64,000 bases of DNA from Hirsutella rhossiliensis (lineage: Eukaryota > Ascomycota > Sordariomycetes > Hypocreales > Ophiocordycipitaceae). The notes below the pieces were generated by a model that was not told where the DNA came from, did not search any database, and saw only the letters and a program-made list of their open reading frames with translations. Location of the stretch: positions 3,224,001 through 3,288,000 of the forward strand of contig NW_025408672.1 in assembly GCF_020360975.1 (NCBI RefSeq). Reading direction: 5' to 3'. This document shows positions 1 through 11,611 of the stretch, piece after piece (position 1 is the first letter of the stretch; the number at the start of each line of letters is the position of its first letter). Both the position numbers and the translations under genes were made by a program.

Positions 1-9
1 GCTCCCTCG

Positions 10-125
10 AAGTACCCTGAGCCGCCCTGAGCCGATCCTGAGCCGCCCTGGGCTGCCCTGATGACCTGAGCTGCCCTGAGCTGCCGGATCACCGCCTGAG
101 GCCCTTGGCTGCCCTGAGTTGCCGG
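10..125. repeat. Imperfect GC-rich tandem repeat
   Basis: Degenerate copies of a CTGAGCTGCC / CTGAGCCGCC unit follow one another up to about position 125. Spacing is irregular and the units are too diverged for a clean period. No coding role is visible; it reads as an old minisatellite. Confidence 0.6.
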
Positions 126-639
126 TAAACAGCGACAGGCTTTACCCAGCTTGTGTGCAGGGTATCGACAAAACCATTAATGACTAAGTTGGCACCATTT
201 TCTAAGACACTGATTTCACTCGTTCCCACGCCCAGTACTGAGCGGCTGAACATTATGCTGCATGTTTGTCCGAGTCGGCGATACATAGAAGATCTGTGGC
301 TTACCCCGCCTATCGAGCTTGCCAAAGTAGTATTGTCTGTCACACAGACCAAATGCCATAACTGTCAATTGCGCACCACTTGTTGGAGCGCGCGTTCTAC
401 TTTTGGTGCAATAGTTATGAGCCCGGGAGGAGTTCTACGCCAGTTCCTCCTGGAACTTCCGCCACGCAAAATCAGATCCGATATTCAACCCCGCGCACGT
501 TCGAGCCCTGTGAAGTGAGCAAACCATCACGAAGCGATAGAGCCAGTCCTGACTGAGGCAGGAGCAGCGAGTCCTAGCAACAAGCTGTGGAGCGCCGGCG
601 TGGCACCTAGCACAGTGGCAGACGGCGGTAAATCGATTA
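126..639. other. No recognisable gene
   Basis: Short open frames on both strands show no recognisable domain and no plausible splice structure. It lies between the repeat above and a LINE remnant, so it is probably transposon-derived intergenic DNA. Confidence 0.4.
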
Positions 640-2000
640 TTCAGCTTGCTCCACCTTCACGCGACCAAAGGGGTCTGCAAAGAGCGAGTGCTGGAGAGGA
701 TGAATCGAGGGGGGATACTAGATAGACTGGTGGATAGGATGGATGCATTCTGCTCCGGGACGGACGGCCTCAGTGGTAGTGAACGGGGACACGTCCGAGC
801 AACAAGTCTTGCCCCAAGCAGGTCTGCCGCAAGGATCACCACTGTCGCCAATTGCGTTCCTGTTCTTCAACACAGACTTGGTGCAGAGACGCATCAATGC
901 AAAAGGTGGCGTGATCGCGTTGGTGGACTACTACTCACTCAGCCTCGGTGACGGGGCCAACGGCGGAGGCGAACCGAGAGGGCATCCAATCAATCATTGC
1001 CGAAGCGCTCCAGTGGGAAAGATGCAGCGGCGCAACGTTTGAAGCGGACAGAACGACTATCATTCACTTCACAAGAGTAATGGAGCGCACCTGCGACAGC
1101 GACACACCGTTCATGACCAAACGACAAGAGGTCATACCGAAGAGCAGCGTGAAACTCCTAGGGGTGGTCATGGGCACGAAGCTTTCGGTGCATGGAGCAG
1201 ATAGTTAGAGCGGCCGCCAAAGGGCTCACGGCCGCATGTCTTTGCGAAGACTGAAGACGATATCCTGCAAATGGCGAGAAAACTGTTTGTCGCGACGGTA
1301 GCACCAACCATGCACTACGCCTCCAGTGTGTGGATGCAGACGTGCGGCGTGAGAGAGGCGGCTTAGCTAGACAGGGCCCAGAAGGTTGGGGAACAGGCTG
1401 TCACGGGAGCCTCCGGCACAGTTGCAACAGTGATAGCCGAGGCTGAGGCCGGCATCGCATCGTTTCGAGAACGGCACGGTCAAGTCGCGGCGAGGTTCTA
1501 GATCAGCCTGCGGACGCTATCAAAGGTCAGAGCGAGCAAGCGACTCGTCTCGTCGATGCGAAGGATTGCCTCGATCATCGCGGAGTCAGACACAGAGCGA
1601 ATGGAGATCATCCACGAGTACTCTCTGGCACCACGGAACGACCGCGTCGTGGGCGAGCGGGATCAGATACAGGTGGTCAAGCCAAACGACGTGGAAGATA
1701 TCGTCGTCGCCACTCCCAGCTCGCAGAGCGTGGTTGGAATGGGAGGTGTCGTTCACGACACTAGCCTCAACAGCACGAGCGAGCTGGCCAGCTACTCGGT
1801 CACCCTCGGATTGAGGGATGAGCAGAACCGGTACATAGCAGAAATCGCGGCAGTGGCAACGGCGCTGGCCGGCTGGACTGCGTCGCCGAGATTTGACGAT
1901 CATGACGAGCAACTGCTCGGCATTGGAGGTAATCAGGCGGGCACGCCAACAGTCTGGCCAGTGCACAATCCTACAGATATACGACGCATCGATGCAACAG
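640..2000 (+). pseudogene. Degenerate Tad1-like LINE ORF2 fragment
   Basis: This stretch matches, across all three frames, the ORF2 segment at about 9,630-10,990 in the better copy. Shared peptides include GVCKERxLxRM, LPQAGLPQGSPLSP, FFNxDLVQRRI, a thumb-like block, and the start of the RNase H region with VGxGGVVxD and RQQSGQCTI. The reverse-transcriptase catalytic box is altered: LVDYYS here against FVDDYS in the better copy. In-frame stops and frameshifts are frequent, so no product is expected. It ends near 2,000 without the C-terminal zinc-binding tail. Identification rests on alignment by eye to the copy in the same window; I am confident it is a dead LINE. Confidence 0.85.
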
Positions 2001-2611
2001 AATCCGGGTGGCGAAAAATATGCCTGTCAAACGATTGTCTACATCTTTTCGAACCCGGCACCAGATGCCCTCATTATGCAGCTGACCAACCACTGCTTGA
2101 ATGCTGCTCCGGCCTTGGTGTAGGTCCCTTCTCGTCGCCGCAATCCGATTGTAAATGTCTCGTTGGCTGGCAAGGTATTCGAATGGTTATGAAGGTATGT
2201 TATGATATCCCGAGGACTACCAGACGCCACAAGATCTGAAATATTTGTAGCGTCGCGCTCTTCGAGTCGGCGATGCACTGGGCGCGCCGACGGGTCCCCG
2301 CTTGGTGAGTGGTTGTGCTCAGCGCACTCCTTGTCTGGTCGATGGCTGAGAGTCCAAGTGTGTCCATCTAGTGACTCTTTAGCTAATATTGAGAACTTGT
2401 AACCCGTTTTGCGACTAGAGGTTTGGCGTGCTCGTTCGACTGTGTCTTCGGTGGCAGTCTGTTCCGGTCGCAGGCGTACACTATTTTACCCTCCCATTTG
2501 GAGTCTTCTGGAGGCGGTGATGGTGTCGGGAAGAAAGACAGACATCAGATATGTGTCAATTGCAGCGAGCGCGTTCCACTTTTGCCTGCGTGGCGCAATG
2601 GTCTTCGCAAC

Positions 2612-2735
2612 AGATGGCCGAGCGGATTTCCTTTGCGATGGAAACGTTTGGGCTGTTGCCTACTAACCGCTTTGGAGCCAGGAAGAGGGGTTTCGCAGAG
2701 CAGGCTCTCGTGCTCCTGCAAGAGATCTGGATGGG
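2612..2735 (+). pseudogene. Displaced LINE reverse-transcriptase fragment
   Basis: The peptide AERISFAMETFGLLP followed by NRFGARKR and ALVLLQE matches the RT finger region at about 9,472-9,580 of the full LINE. In an intact element this block lies just upstream of the part now found at 640-2,000; here it lies downstream. The copy was therefore broken and its two pieces swapped in order. No function is expected. Confidence 0.75.
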
Positions 2736-2807
2736 TCGATCGTCGTCGAAGAAGCAGGCCTCAGGAGCTCCCACGTCAAGGCATATCAGCACCGTGGAGA
2801 GCTCCTG

Positions 2808-3534
2808 CTAGGCCTGTACCTGTACGACTACGTATCGCTCGTCAGACTCAAACGCGATAGCAACGACGGGAGCTGTGCAGGTTGGGGAGAGGCCCCTGTC
2901 GAGGATGGGCGGCCGCCAGGAAGACGTTGGGTTCAGGTGCTCAGGCGGCCGGGAAAGCAGGCCACCGTCTGCCTTGACGGCGACCTGAGCAGGGACTTTG
3001 CCCACGACGATGAGGATTCGTGTCGTCGGGGGATTATGCGGAAACCGTTTCGCCGGCGGATATGGGAGATCCCAATTTTTTTTTCACCATTGAAAGGCAG
3101 CCGTGCAGCAACTTGCGCTATTTGTACCATGGGAGCTCTTCCTGTGCGAAGAAATGGGCGACATCAACAGCATCTGGGCGCGGGCGCGAAAGGCGCTGGC
3201 TCCGAGAATATCATGTCTCATCAATAACGTGCAACTGCTTCGACGACCAGCCGAAGACGCAGAACGCGACGCCAAGAGATGGGCATCCACCTCCGGAGAT
3301 GGCTATCCGACGGTCGGACACGTGGGGAGGGACGATGCGGGCGCAGAATCTACAGTGACGTATCAGTCTATCAGCATCGGAAACGCAACGCGGCTGATCG
3401 ACGTTGTCCGAGGTGCAGTGGACTCGAATCAGATGGCGGCTAAGTCGCCGGAGCTCATGGCGATGATGCAACAGCTCTGTCGGTTCCAACAATCCGTGCT
3501 GCGCTCGACGGCCGAGCTGGAGGCCGCCTGGTAA
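2808..3534 (+). pseudogene. Possible Helitron helicase-like fragment
   Basis: Two overlapping frames read like one protein. The first (to about 3,060) contains LYLYDYVSLVRLKR and a VLRRPGKQA segment. The second (3,103-3,534) contains ALFVPWELFL, an INSIW segment and a VQLLRRPAEDAERD segment before a stop. In my recollection this arrangement, an ALFVPW motif followed by an 'N-x-LL' helix with a charged tail, is found between the Rep and PIF1 helicase domains of fungal Helitron proteins. No Walker motif is present in this piece, and no Helitron CTRR hairpin end was found. The family call is tentative; the fragment is clearly coding-like but not complete. Confidence 0.35.
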
Positions 3535-4079
3535 CCCGAACGAGGGGCGAGACGGATAAATATGTAGGGGCGTGATGGTAGGCACCTATGTGCCTACAGA
3601 TACGCATGCGCACAAGCTGTAGGCTGAGTCACAGTCACGACAGGTAGGGTAACCGGTGATGACTTCAATTGTAACTAACTAGGGAAGAGGAAGCTATTCA
3701 CAAGAAACGGAATGTGCACCCGGTAATGGGGGCATGCAGCCGGGGCTGCGTGCCCTGATCGCGGGGTAGGGTGTCACGTGGGAGTCGTGCATGAACCGTG
3801 ATGGTATCCCGATTGCACGGGTTACTCAGCAGGTTAGTATTCCAACAGGGCGGGTATTTTCCGGGGCCGCACTACCACCGCAAAATCAGGTCAGGGCCAT
3901 CAAGTCGCAGCAGATGAGTGCTTCGAAGGAGAGGGAGAGGATCATCCAAAGCATACCGGTACAAGATATAACCGTGGTCCGGGAAAGCGACCGCCGCGCT
4001 GCATCGCGGAGAGTCATGGCCGGCCACGGGGAGGACGATGTCGAAATGGCGACGGCCGGCTTCGATGAGACCTGAGACC
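3535..4079. other. Unrecognised spacer with one short ORF
   Basis: An open frame at 3,791-4,075 (94 residues) is rich in Arg, Gln and Glu and has no recognised domain. It ends a few bases before the minisatellite. I cannot support it as a gene. Confidence 0.3.
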
Positions 4080-5050
4080 CCAGATGTGTCCTGGGACCAT
4101 GTGTGTCCTGTCCTGGGATCCAATTGTGTCCTGGGACCGTGTGTGTCCTGGGATCCCTGGGACCATGTATGTCCTGGGATCCATTTGTATCCTTGGGACC
4201 GTGTGTGTCGTGTCCTGGGACCGTGTGTGTCCTGGGACCGTGTGTGTCCTGGGACCGTGTGTGTCCTGGGACCGTGTGTGTCCTGGGACCGTGTATGTCC
4301 TGGGACCGTGTGTGTCCTGGGACCATGTGTGTCCTGGGACCGTGTGTGTCCTGGGACCGTTGTGTGTCCTGGGACCGTGTGTGTCCTGGGACCGTGTGTG
4401 TCCTGGGACCGTGTATGTCCTGGGACCGTGTGTGTCCTGGGACCATGTGTGTCCTGGGACCGTGTGTGTCCTGGGACCGTGTGTGTCCTGGGACCATGTG
4501 TGTCCTGGGACTATGTGTGACCCCGAATGCTATAGCACCTGCCGTCAGTCATGCGGTGTGTGTGTCCTGGGACCATGTGTGTCCTGGGACCGTGTGTGTC
4601 CTGGGACCATGTGTGTCCTGGGACTATGTGTGACCCCGAATGCTATAGCACCTGCCGTCAGTCATGCGGTGTGTCCTGGGACCGTGTATGTCCTGGGACC
4701 ATGTGTGTCCTGGGACCGTGTGTGTCCTGGGACCGTGTATGTCCTGGGACCGTGTGTGTCCTGGGACCGTGTGTGTCCTGGGACCGTTGTGTGTCCTGGG
4801 ACCGTGTGTGTCCTGGGACCGTGTATGTCCTGGGACTATGTGTGACCCCGAATGCTATAGCACCTGCCGTCAGTCATGCGGTGTGTCCTGGGACCGTGTA
4901 TGTCCTGGGACCATGTGTGTCCTGGGACCGTGTGTGTCCTGGGACCGTGTATGTCCTGGGACCGTGTGTGTCCTGGGACCGTGTGTGTCCTGGGACCGTG
5001 TGTGACCCCGAATGCTACAGCACCTGCGGTCAGTCATGCGGATCGTGCGA
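4080..5050. repeat. 17-bp minisatellite with spacer inserts
   Basis: The unit TCCTGGGACCGTGTGTG (17 bp) repeats about 45 times with few changes (mainly GT/AT at one position and a rare extra T). Four copies of a roughly 37-bp spacer beginning GACCCCGAATGCTATAGCAC interrupt it at about 4,519, 4,632, 4,843 and 5,003, giving a higher-order pattern. Because 17 is not a multiple of 3 and the unit holds no stop in most phases, several frames stay open for hundreds of bases on both strands. Three forward frames encode the same 17-residue peptide cycle in different phase. I treat these frames as a by-product of the repeat, not as genes. Confidence 0.97.
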
Positions 5051-6243
5051 CTGAGCCAGGTCTGAGTTGTGGGATCTGAGCGGCAGGCTATTACTGCATA
5101 ACATCGCCCAGAGAGCTTTGAGAAGCAGAGCTTTCTCATAACCTGTGACCAAGCTGTGCTGGCGGTGGATGGTGGCATCCGTCAAGGCCCTAACCGGTTA
5201 GGATTGAAGTTGCAAACATTGCCCTGACCCCGTTGCGAATTATGGGCAGGCTCCGCCCAGGGTTGCAAGCCAGATTCACTGCACAAACCCTGATTCTGCT
5301 AGGGTCAGCCTCGCACAAGGTTAAAGTCTGCACGCCCCCCCCCCTTTTCGGGTGGCATGCATAGATAGCATGTCCGAGCCCCCTTAGCCGTCCTGTACGC
5401 GATTTTTATTATCCCTGTACCTAGACCGTATGAAGCAAGGGGAAGGTAACTTACGTTGGGCACAGAAAACGCGGGGTGTCGCTCCTAGACCCTTCCCCGA
5501 TCATGGGTGCCCGTGACCGTACCCGCGGGCGATTCTGGCTTCACAACAGTGCAACAGCTCATTAGTGGGGGACATTCTGTCCAATCATTGCTCAATCGTC
5601 ACATACAGTATTGTCCATATGACTTGCTGTGTCAGGAGCTGAGACGCCGTTGATTCAATCATAACATGAGCGTGTCAATGGCCAGCTACAAGGGTGCGGG
5701 CGCCTGGCCTCCCGCCGACGGCTGTGCGGATGGGGGCAATGTAGAGATGATAGTGACGGGGTACTGTAAAGTATAACAGAAGATGAGAAGAGGAAGGAAA
5801 TGAAGGCGGGCGACGCGGGGTCTCGGAGTCGTTGGTGAGAAAGTGACCAAGAGCCAGAATCCACCTTGCCAGACCGCGTCCGCTTCGAGATGCATTTCAA
5901 GAACTCTACTTTTAGGTACATGCACACCAACAGCGATGCTGTCCTGGCGCGGCGGGCAAACGGACGAAATCGGCATCCAGTTCCGCGTTGCTCCAAATAT
6001 CGCTGTTGGTTCTCAATGTGAGGAAGGTTGTGGACGTGTTGCTGCAGGTTGGTTGACGGCTTATGCACGACAGCTCCACATGCGTCCGGGGTAGAACAGC
6101 CACAATAGGACGAAGGGGTGGGATGTTGCTTCCAACTGTTCCCTGGCCGGCATGGGTGGTGTGAGTCATGCGGCCTTGCAGATGCAGACCGTAGCTCCGC
6201 CACATTCTACTCTCCTCTACAGTAGTGGACGAGTGTACAGTAC
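5051..6243. other. Intergenic, no recognisable gene
   Basis: The longest open frame is on the minus strand (5,655-6,203, 182 residues). It has no recognised domain, is Ser/Pro/Arg-rich and overlaps equally long frames on both strands. A run of about ten C residues lies near 5,336. I see no supported gene. Confidence 0.4.
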
Positions 6244-6282
6244 TAGGGGGGCCGTAAAGTTCGCAACTTTACGGCCCCCCTA
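6244..6282. repeat. Perfect 39-bp palindrome (transposon-end-like)
   Basis: Arms of 18 bp, TAGGGGGGCCGTAAAGTT and its exact complement, flank a 3-base CGC centre. The arm starts like the terminal repeat of the pogo element at 20,518 (CTAGGGGGGCC). It could be two transposon ends joined head to head after internal deletion, or a very short foldback element. It lies directly before the LINE leader. Confidence 0.9.
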
Positions 6283-6435
6283 CCCGTGCCACGCCCCACT
6301 TAATCTCGCGTTCGTTCCTCACCAGCTCCATAAGCTGGTGCAGGGATTGCGCGAGAGACTCGACGCTCCTCGACGTTCTACTATAGTTCTTCATATTTCT
6401 TTACTCTGGGGTAGGTGTGGCTCTTGATTGCCATC

Positions 6436-7863
6436 ATGGCAGAGCCTGAAATGGCGCCTCCGGCCGACGTGGGGGCGGGGCTGGATCCAACTAGCCCGTC
6501 GCCATTGACGCGTCCGACGCGAGGGATGACGCCCAGCGCACGAGTGCAGGATACGTTACGAACGCTGGAAAATGCGACCGCGAGCTCCCAAGCGTGTCTC
6601 GACCCGAACGACGCGAGTCATATCGGTGGGCAACGAAAGCGAAAGAGGCGACGAGGTGAAGTCACGCAGCAATGCGGAGACCGCCAAATCGATGATGCAG
6701 AGGGTTCTAGAGATGCTGGCGAAGATGGGAAGTGAGATGGTGGAGCTGAAACATCGAGTATCCGAGCAAAGCGACACGATCAGGAAGCTGAGCGCCACGG
6801 TTTACAAGCAAAGCACTATCATTCAGGGACAGGAAGATCTGATCCGAGGCTTGGAAGCCCAGGTCCAGGAATCCAAGGAAGAGTTTCGACGTAAGAGCGA
6901 AGAGCACGACAAGGAAATGAAACAGGAGCACCGGGATCTTAAGAGAGATTGGTTGGAGTGAAAGAGCAGCTACACCAGCTGATGCAAAAGCTGGATGTAT
7001 CGGGCGAGGTGACTTTGCCAAGCGGCCCTCGAACAACGTTTGCGGACGTCGCGCGCGCCCTGCCAAACCGCCCGCCCTCCAGTACACGCAGCATACCTGG
7101 TCCAACCAAACAGCAGACAACCAACGAGTCTGTCCATTGTACCATTGACACGTCTCGTGTAAGTGAGTCGAACAGGAACAAAGCGCAAATCGGGCAGATA
7201 CGACAGGCCATCGAGGTTGAGATGAGAGCGAAGAACGGACATGAGACCTGGAGGTGCGCAGCAGTTGTGAGAGAATCCCGGAACGCCGACCGAGTCAAGA
7301 TCGTCTGCAGAGACGAAGCCGAGCTTCAGCTGGTCAAAGAGGCGGCGCAGAAGACAGCCGTGGAGGGAGCGCGAGTCATGAGAGACCAGCTGTATCCGGT
7401 CCGGGTCGACAATGCCAACCGGACAGCTATCCTCGACACGGAGGGCAATGTCCTGCCCGGAGCGATCGAAGCCTTGAGTGCGGAAAACAGAGTGACCATT
7501 GGCAAGATTTCCTGGCTGAGCAAACGAGAGTCTGGTAAAGCCTACGGATCCATGGTAGTATACGTCACCAAGAAAAGCGATGCAGAAAGGCTTCTGGACG
7601 GTTACTACTTTGACCTAGCGGGAGAGTCGGCCACCACTTATACGTTCGAGCCAAGAACGGGACCGATCCAATGCTTCAATTGCCAGGAGATCGGTCACAA
7701 AGCATATTCATGCAAGAAGCAGCGGACATGCGGCAAGTGCGCAAACGCTGGGCATCACCACCGAGAGTGCACAGCGATTGAGCCAAAATGCGTCCCGTGC
7801 GGCGGACCGCATGAGTCGTTTAGCTGGAAGTGCAGGATGAGGAACCCGAGCAGCGATGCTTGA
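6436..7863 (+). pseudogene. LINE ORF1 (Gag-like, zinc knuckles), frameshifted
   Basis: This should encode the nucleic-acid-binding ORF1 protein of the LINE. The ATG at 6,436 opens a Pro/Ala-rich start. The frame changes near 6,570 into a heptad-rich coiled coil (about 6,680-6,950), then changes back near 6,950. The C-terminal part, to 7,863, carries three Cys/His knuckles: CFNCQEIGHKAYSC, CGKCANAGHHHREC and CVPCGGPHESFSWKC. ORF1 stops 8 bases after the ORF2 ATG at 7,856, an overlap that suggests coupled translation or reinitiation. Two frame changes are needed for one product; they could be decay or base-call errors. Confidence 0.8.
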
Positions 7864-10800
7864 GTCCCTCCGCATCCTACAGCTGAATGCACACAAGAGT
7901 GATGTGGTGCAGCAGAGTCTGATGAACGACGAAGACCTGAAGGATTTTGTCGCACTGGCTATATCTGAGCCACATGCGCGCAATATCGACGGAAAGGTGG
8001 TGACGAGTCCTATGGGACATCGTAACTGGACAAAGATGATTCCGACGTGTGTTCGTGACGCCTCATGGCCGATCCGCAGCATGCTCTGGATCCGAAGTGA
8101 CCTTGAGGCAGAGCAAGTATCCGTGCCGTCGGCTGACCTTACAGTAGCGATAGTTCGACTCGAGAGGAGGGAGGTGATGGTGGTGTCAGTGTATGTGGAA
8201 GGGAAGAACGACGAGGCGCTGGCGAGCGCGATGGAGGTGTTGCGCGACGTGATCGATCGCTTCCGCAATGGAACAGGAAACCGCACAGATATGGTTCTGG
8301 CGGGGGACTTCAATCGCCACGATCTCCTCTGGGGCGGAGATGAGGTGTCAGCGAGAAGACAAGGGGAAGGTCAGCCCATCGTTGACCTGATGGACGACGT
8401 TGGTCTCTGCAGCCTTCTCCCGAGAGGGACGAAAACGTGGCAGGGGCCGGACAAGGAGAGCACCATCGACCTGGTGCTGGCATCGGCAGAACTGGCAGAC
8501 GAGGTGATATCCTGCGTGATTCACCCGACAGAGCACGGATCAGACCACAGAGCGATCCAGACGACCTTTGACATTCAAGTACCGGAGCGAATGTTTCCGC
8601 AGCGCCTGCTGCTCAGGAACGCGCCGTGGGTCGCCATCGCAGCCAGGGTCGAGGACGAGCTTCGACCTCTTCCGTGGAACGTGGGGGTGCAGACGCAGGC
8701 GGATCAGCTCATGCGGGTGGTCACCAAGGTGCTGCACGATCTGACACCCCGGGCACAGCCGCCGCCTTACGCGAAACGATGGTGGACGAAGGACCCCTTA
8801 CACGACTGCGGCGGACATACACGTACTGGCGCAATCAAGCGAGGGCACAGCGACGAGCCGGCCAGTCACGGCCGGATCTGGAGCAACGCGCCAAGGAGGC
8901 TGCCAAGGAGTACCACGACAACTTGCGGAGACAGAAAAAGGCCCATTGGGATGACTTCGTCACGGACGAGAGCAACATCTGGAAGGCAGTCAAGTATGTG
9001 AAGTCTGGTACGGAGATGACAGATGACAAGGTGCCGCCGTTGAAGAGAGCCGACGGCTCGATCACCGAAGGCAAGGGCGAGCAAGCAGAGGAGCTCCTGA
9101 GCACCTTCTTCCCGCCTCTGCCAACGAGGATCGAACCGGAGGGTGAACGTCCGCAAAGAGAAGAGATAGCCATGCCGGACCTCACCTTGCAAGAGATTGA
9201 GGATAAGGTGATGGCGGCGAAGCCTTGGAAAGCGCCTGGGGAGGACGGTCTTCCTGCGATGGTTTGGAAGAAGCTCTGGCACGTGGTCAAGGTCCGGGTG
9301 TGGACGCTTTTCGACTCATCGCTCCGAGAGGGCGTGGTGCCTCATCAATGGCGAACGGCCAAGATCATTCCCTTGAGGAAACCTGGTAAAGGAGATTATA
9401 CCTTGGCCAAGGCGTGGCGACCGATCTCTCTTCTGTCGACCCTTGGCAAGATTCTGGAAGCAGTCGTAGCAGAACGCATCAGCTACGCAGTTGAGGCCCA
9501 TGGGCTTTTGCCCGCGAACCACTTCGGCGCTAGGAAACGTAGATCGGCAGACCAAGCACTAGTGCTTCTGCAGGAGCGGATCTACAAGGCGTGGAGAATG
9601 GGCAGAGTGCTAAGCCTCATCAGCTTTGACGTTAAAGGGGCATACAATGGAGTTTGCAAAGAGCGGCTGCTTGACAGGATGAGAGCAAGGGCATCCCGGA
9701 CAGATTGGTCGTCTGGATGGACGCATTCTGCTCGGAACGGACCGCGTCGGTGGTTGTCAACGGGCACACATCCGAGCACCAAGCCCTGCCGCAGGCCGGT
9801 CTACCACAGGATCGCCACTGTCGCCAGTGGCTTTTCTTTCTTCAACGCGGACCTGGTGCAAAGACGGATCAGTAACAACGGTGGGTCCATCGCCTTTGTG
9901 GACGATTACTCTGCCTGGGTCACGGGACCAACGGCAGAGTCGAACAGAGATGGTATTCAGTCGATTATCGAGGATGCGCTCGATTGGGAGAAGCGCAGCG
10001 GCGCCACGTTTGAAGCGGATAAGACATCCGTCATCCACTTCACACGCATCGCGGAGCGCGACAGCGAATTGCCCTCACCATCAAAGGAAACGATATCAAG
10101 CCGAAGAAGAACGTGAAGCTCTTGGGAGTCATCATGGACAAAGCGCTTCGCTTCAAAGAGCACATCGCCAGTGCGGCCGCCAAGGGGCTGGCCGCGGCCA
10201 TGTGCTTGAAACGACTGAAGATGGCCTCGCCACGGATGGCGAGGCAACTGTTCGTCGCGACCGTGGCGCCAACCATGGACTATGCTTCAAACGTGTGGTC
10301 GCACGCGTGCGGGGCGAAAGAAGCGTCGTGGATTGGCAGGGCCCAGCGAATTGGAGCCCAGGCAGTCACGGGAGGCTTCCGCACAGTTGCAACGGCAGTG
10401 GCCGAGGCCGAGGCCGGAGTGCAATCAGTTCGAGAACGGCACACTCAAGCAGCGACGAAATTCTGGATAAGGATGCGGACGCTCCCGAAGACGCATCCTC
10501 TGACATCGTTGAGGCTCAAGCTGAACAGGAGGTATGCTTCGCCAATGCAGAAGCTCGCCTCGGCGATGGGAAGAATAGACACCAAGCGCCTGGAAGTCAT
10601 CCACGAGTTCGCACTGGCGCCGTGGAGGACCGAGTGCAGGTAACGGATAAGACAGACCGAGTGGAGGTGGTGAAGCCGGATTACTCGGAGGGCATCACTA
10701 TCGCGACGTCCAGCTCTCAAAGGAAAGGCAAGGTCGGGTTGGGAGGCGTCGTTCGGGATGCTTCCCGCGACAGCGCAGACGGGTGCTGGCCAGCTACTCC

Positions 10801-11611
10801 GCCACTCGGCTCCAGTGATGAGCAGAATGCCTACACAGCAGGACTCGAGGCAATCGCCATGGCCCTGAGGTGTGTGCCTCTAGGTCTTCATGACCGAGAG
10901 CTCACAGTTGTGACAAGCAACCGCTCTGTCCTGCAAGTCATCGGGCGGCCACGGCAGCAGTCTGGTCAGTGCACGATACGGGCGATATACGGATCTGTTG
11001 AGTATCTGGCGAAAAGAGGCTGCAGAGTCAGACTTCGCTGGGTGCCTGCAAAGAATGAGGAGTTCACTCTAGGGCCACTGGCCAAAATGCAAGCGAAAAG
11101 AGCGACGCGAGATGAATGCATCGCTGAACCAGCAACGTTTCAGGCAAGAGCAACGACGTTACGACTGCTGCTCAACGAACACACTCGCGTTCGTCAGATC
11201 CCAGAAGGGGTTGGAAAGCACTCAAAGCGCATCGATAAAGCATTGCCGGGCAAGCACACCCGCAAGATGTACGACGAGCTAACTAGAAAGGAATCTGAAG
11301 TGTTGGTACAACTTCGAACTGGCAAATCACGACTGAATGGCTACCTTCGCAAAATCGGGGCAGAGGAATCGGATGAGTGCACCTGCGGACAGTCGGCGGA
11401 AACGGTGGAACATTTCCTCTTTCGATGCAGAAGATGGACGGTACAACGAGAAATCATGCTTCGATATGCTCGCGGAAAGATGGGAAACCTGTCTTTCTTC
11501 CTAGGAGGCAAGGCAGAGTCAGACGACGACAAGTGGCAGCCCGATATGGGGGCTGTACGGGCGACAATACAGTTCGCATTGGCAACAAAACGCTTCAGTA
11601 TGGACCGTTAA
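7856..11611 (+). pseudogene. LINE ORF2: endonuclease, RT, RNase H-like, frameshifted
   Basis: ORF2 starts at ATG 7,856. The AP-endonuclease domain (about 7,870-8,580) keeps its expected motifs: QLNAHK, ISEPH, AGDFNRHD, STIDLVLAS and GSDHRAI. The frame shifts near 8,790 into the RT domain, which keeps KAPGEDGLP, WRPISLLSTLGKILE and the catalytic FVDDYS (near 9,895). A local out-of-frame block spans about 9,690-9,830, and further shifts occur near 10,115 and 10,630. The RNase H-like region (10,680-11,060) reads ATSSS and VTSNRS where active enzymes have T-D-x-S and T-D-N, so two catalytic Asp residues are missing. The end has C-T-C-x6-H-x4-C (near 11,380) and stops at 11,611. At least four frame changes mean this copy is not active as written. 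Confidence 0.85.

Noticed and set aside
4080..5050. CRISPR-like array
   Set aside because: The repeats are directly adjacent 17-mers with a few identical spacers; the setting is a eukaryotic genome with no cas genes.
3886..5178. Long open frames of 100-250 residues on both strands over the minisatellite
   Set aside because: They are produced by the 17-bp repeat unit; there is no independent start context, domain or codon bias.
5655..6203. 182-residue minus-strand ORF
   Set aside because: Low-complexity composition, no domain, and overlapped by other frames of similar length.
9827..10620. Upstream half of the long plus-strand ORF ending at 11,611
   Set aside because: In this stretch the frame is a shadow of the LINE RT frames; only the part after about 10,630 is real ORF2 sequence.
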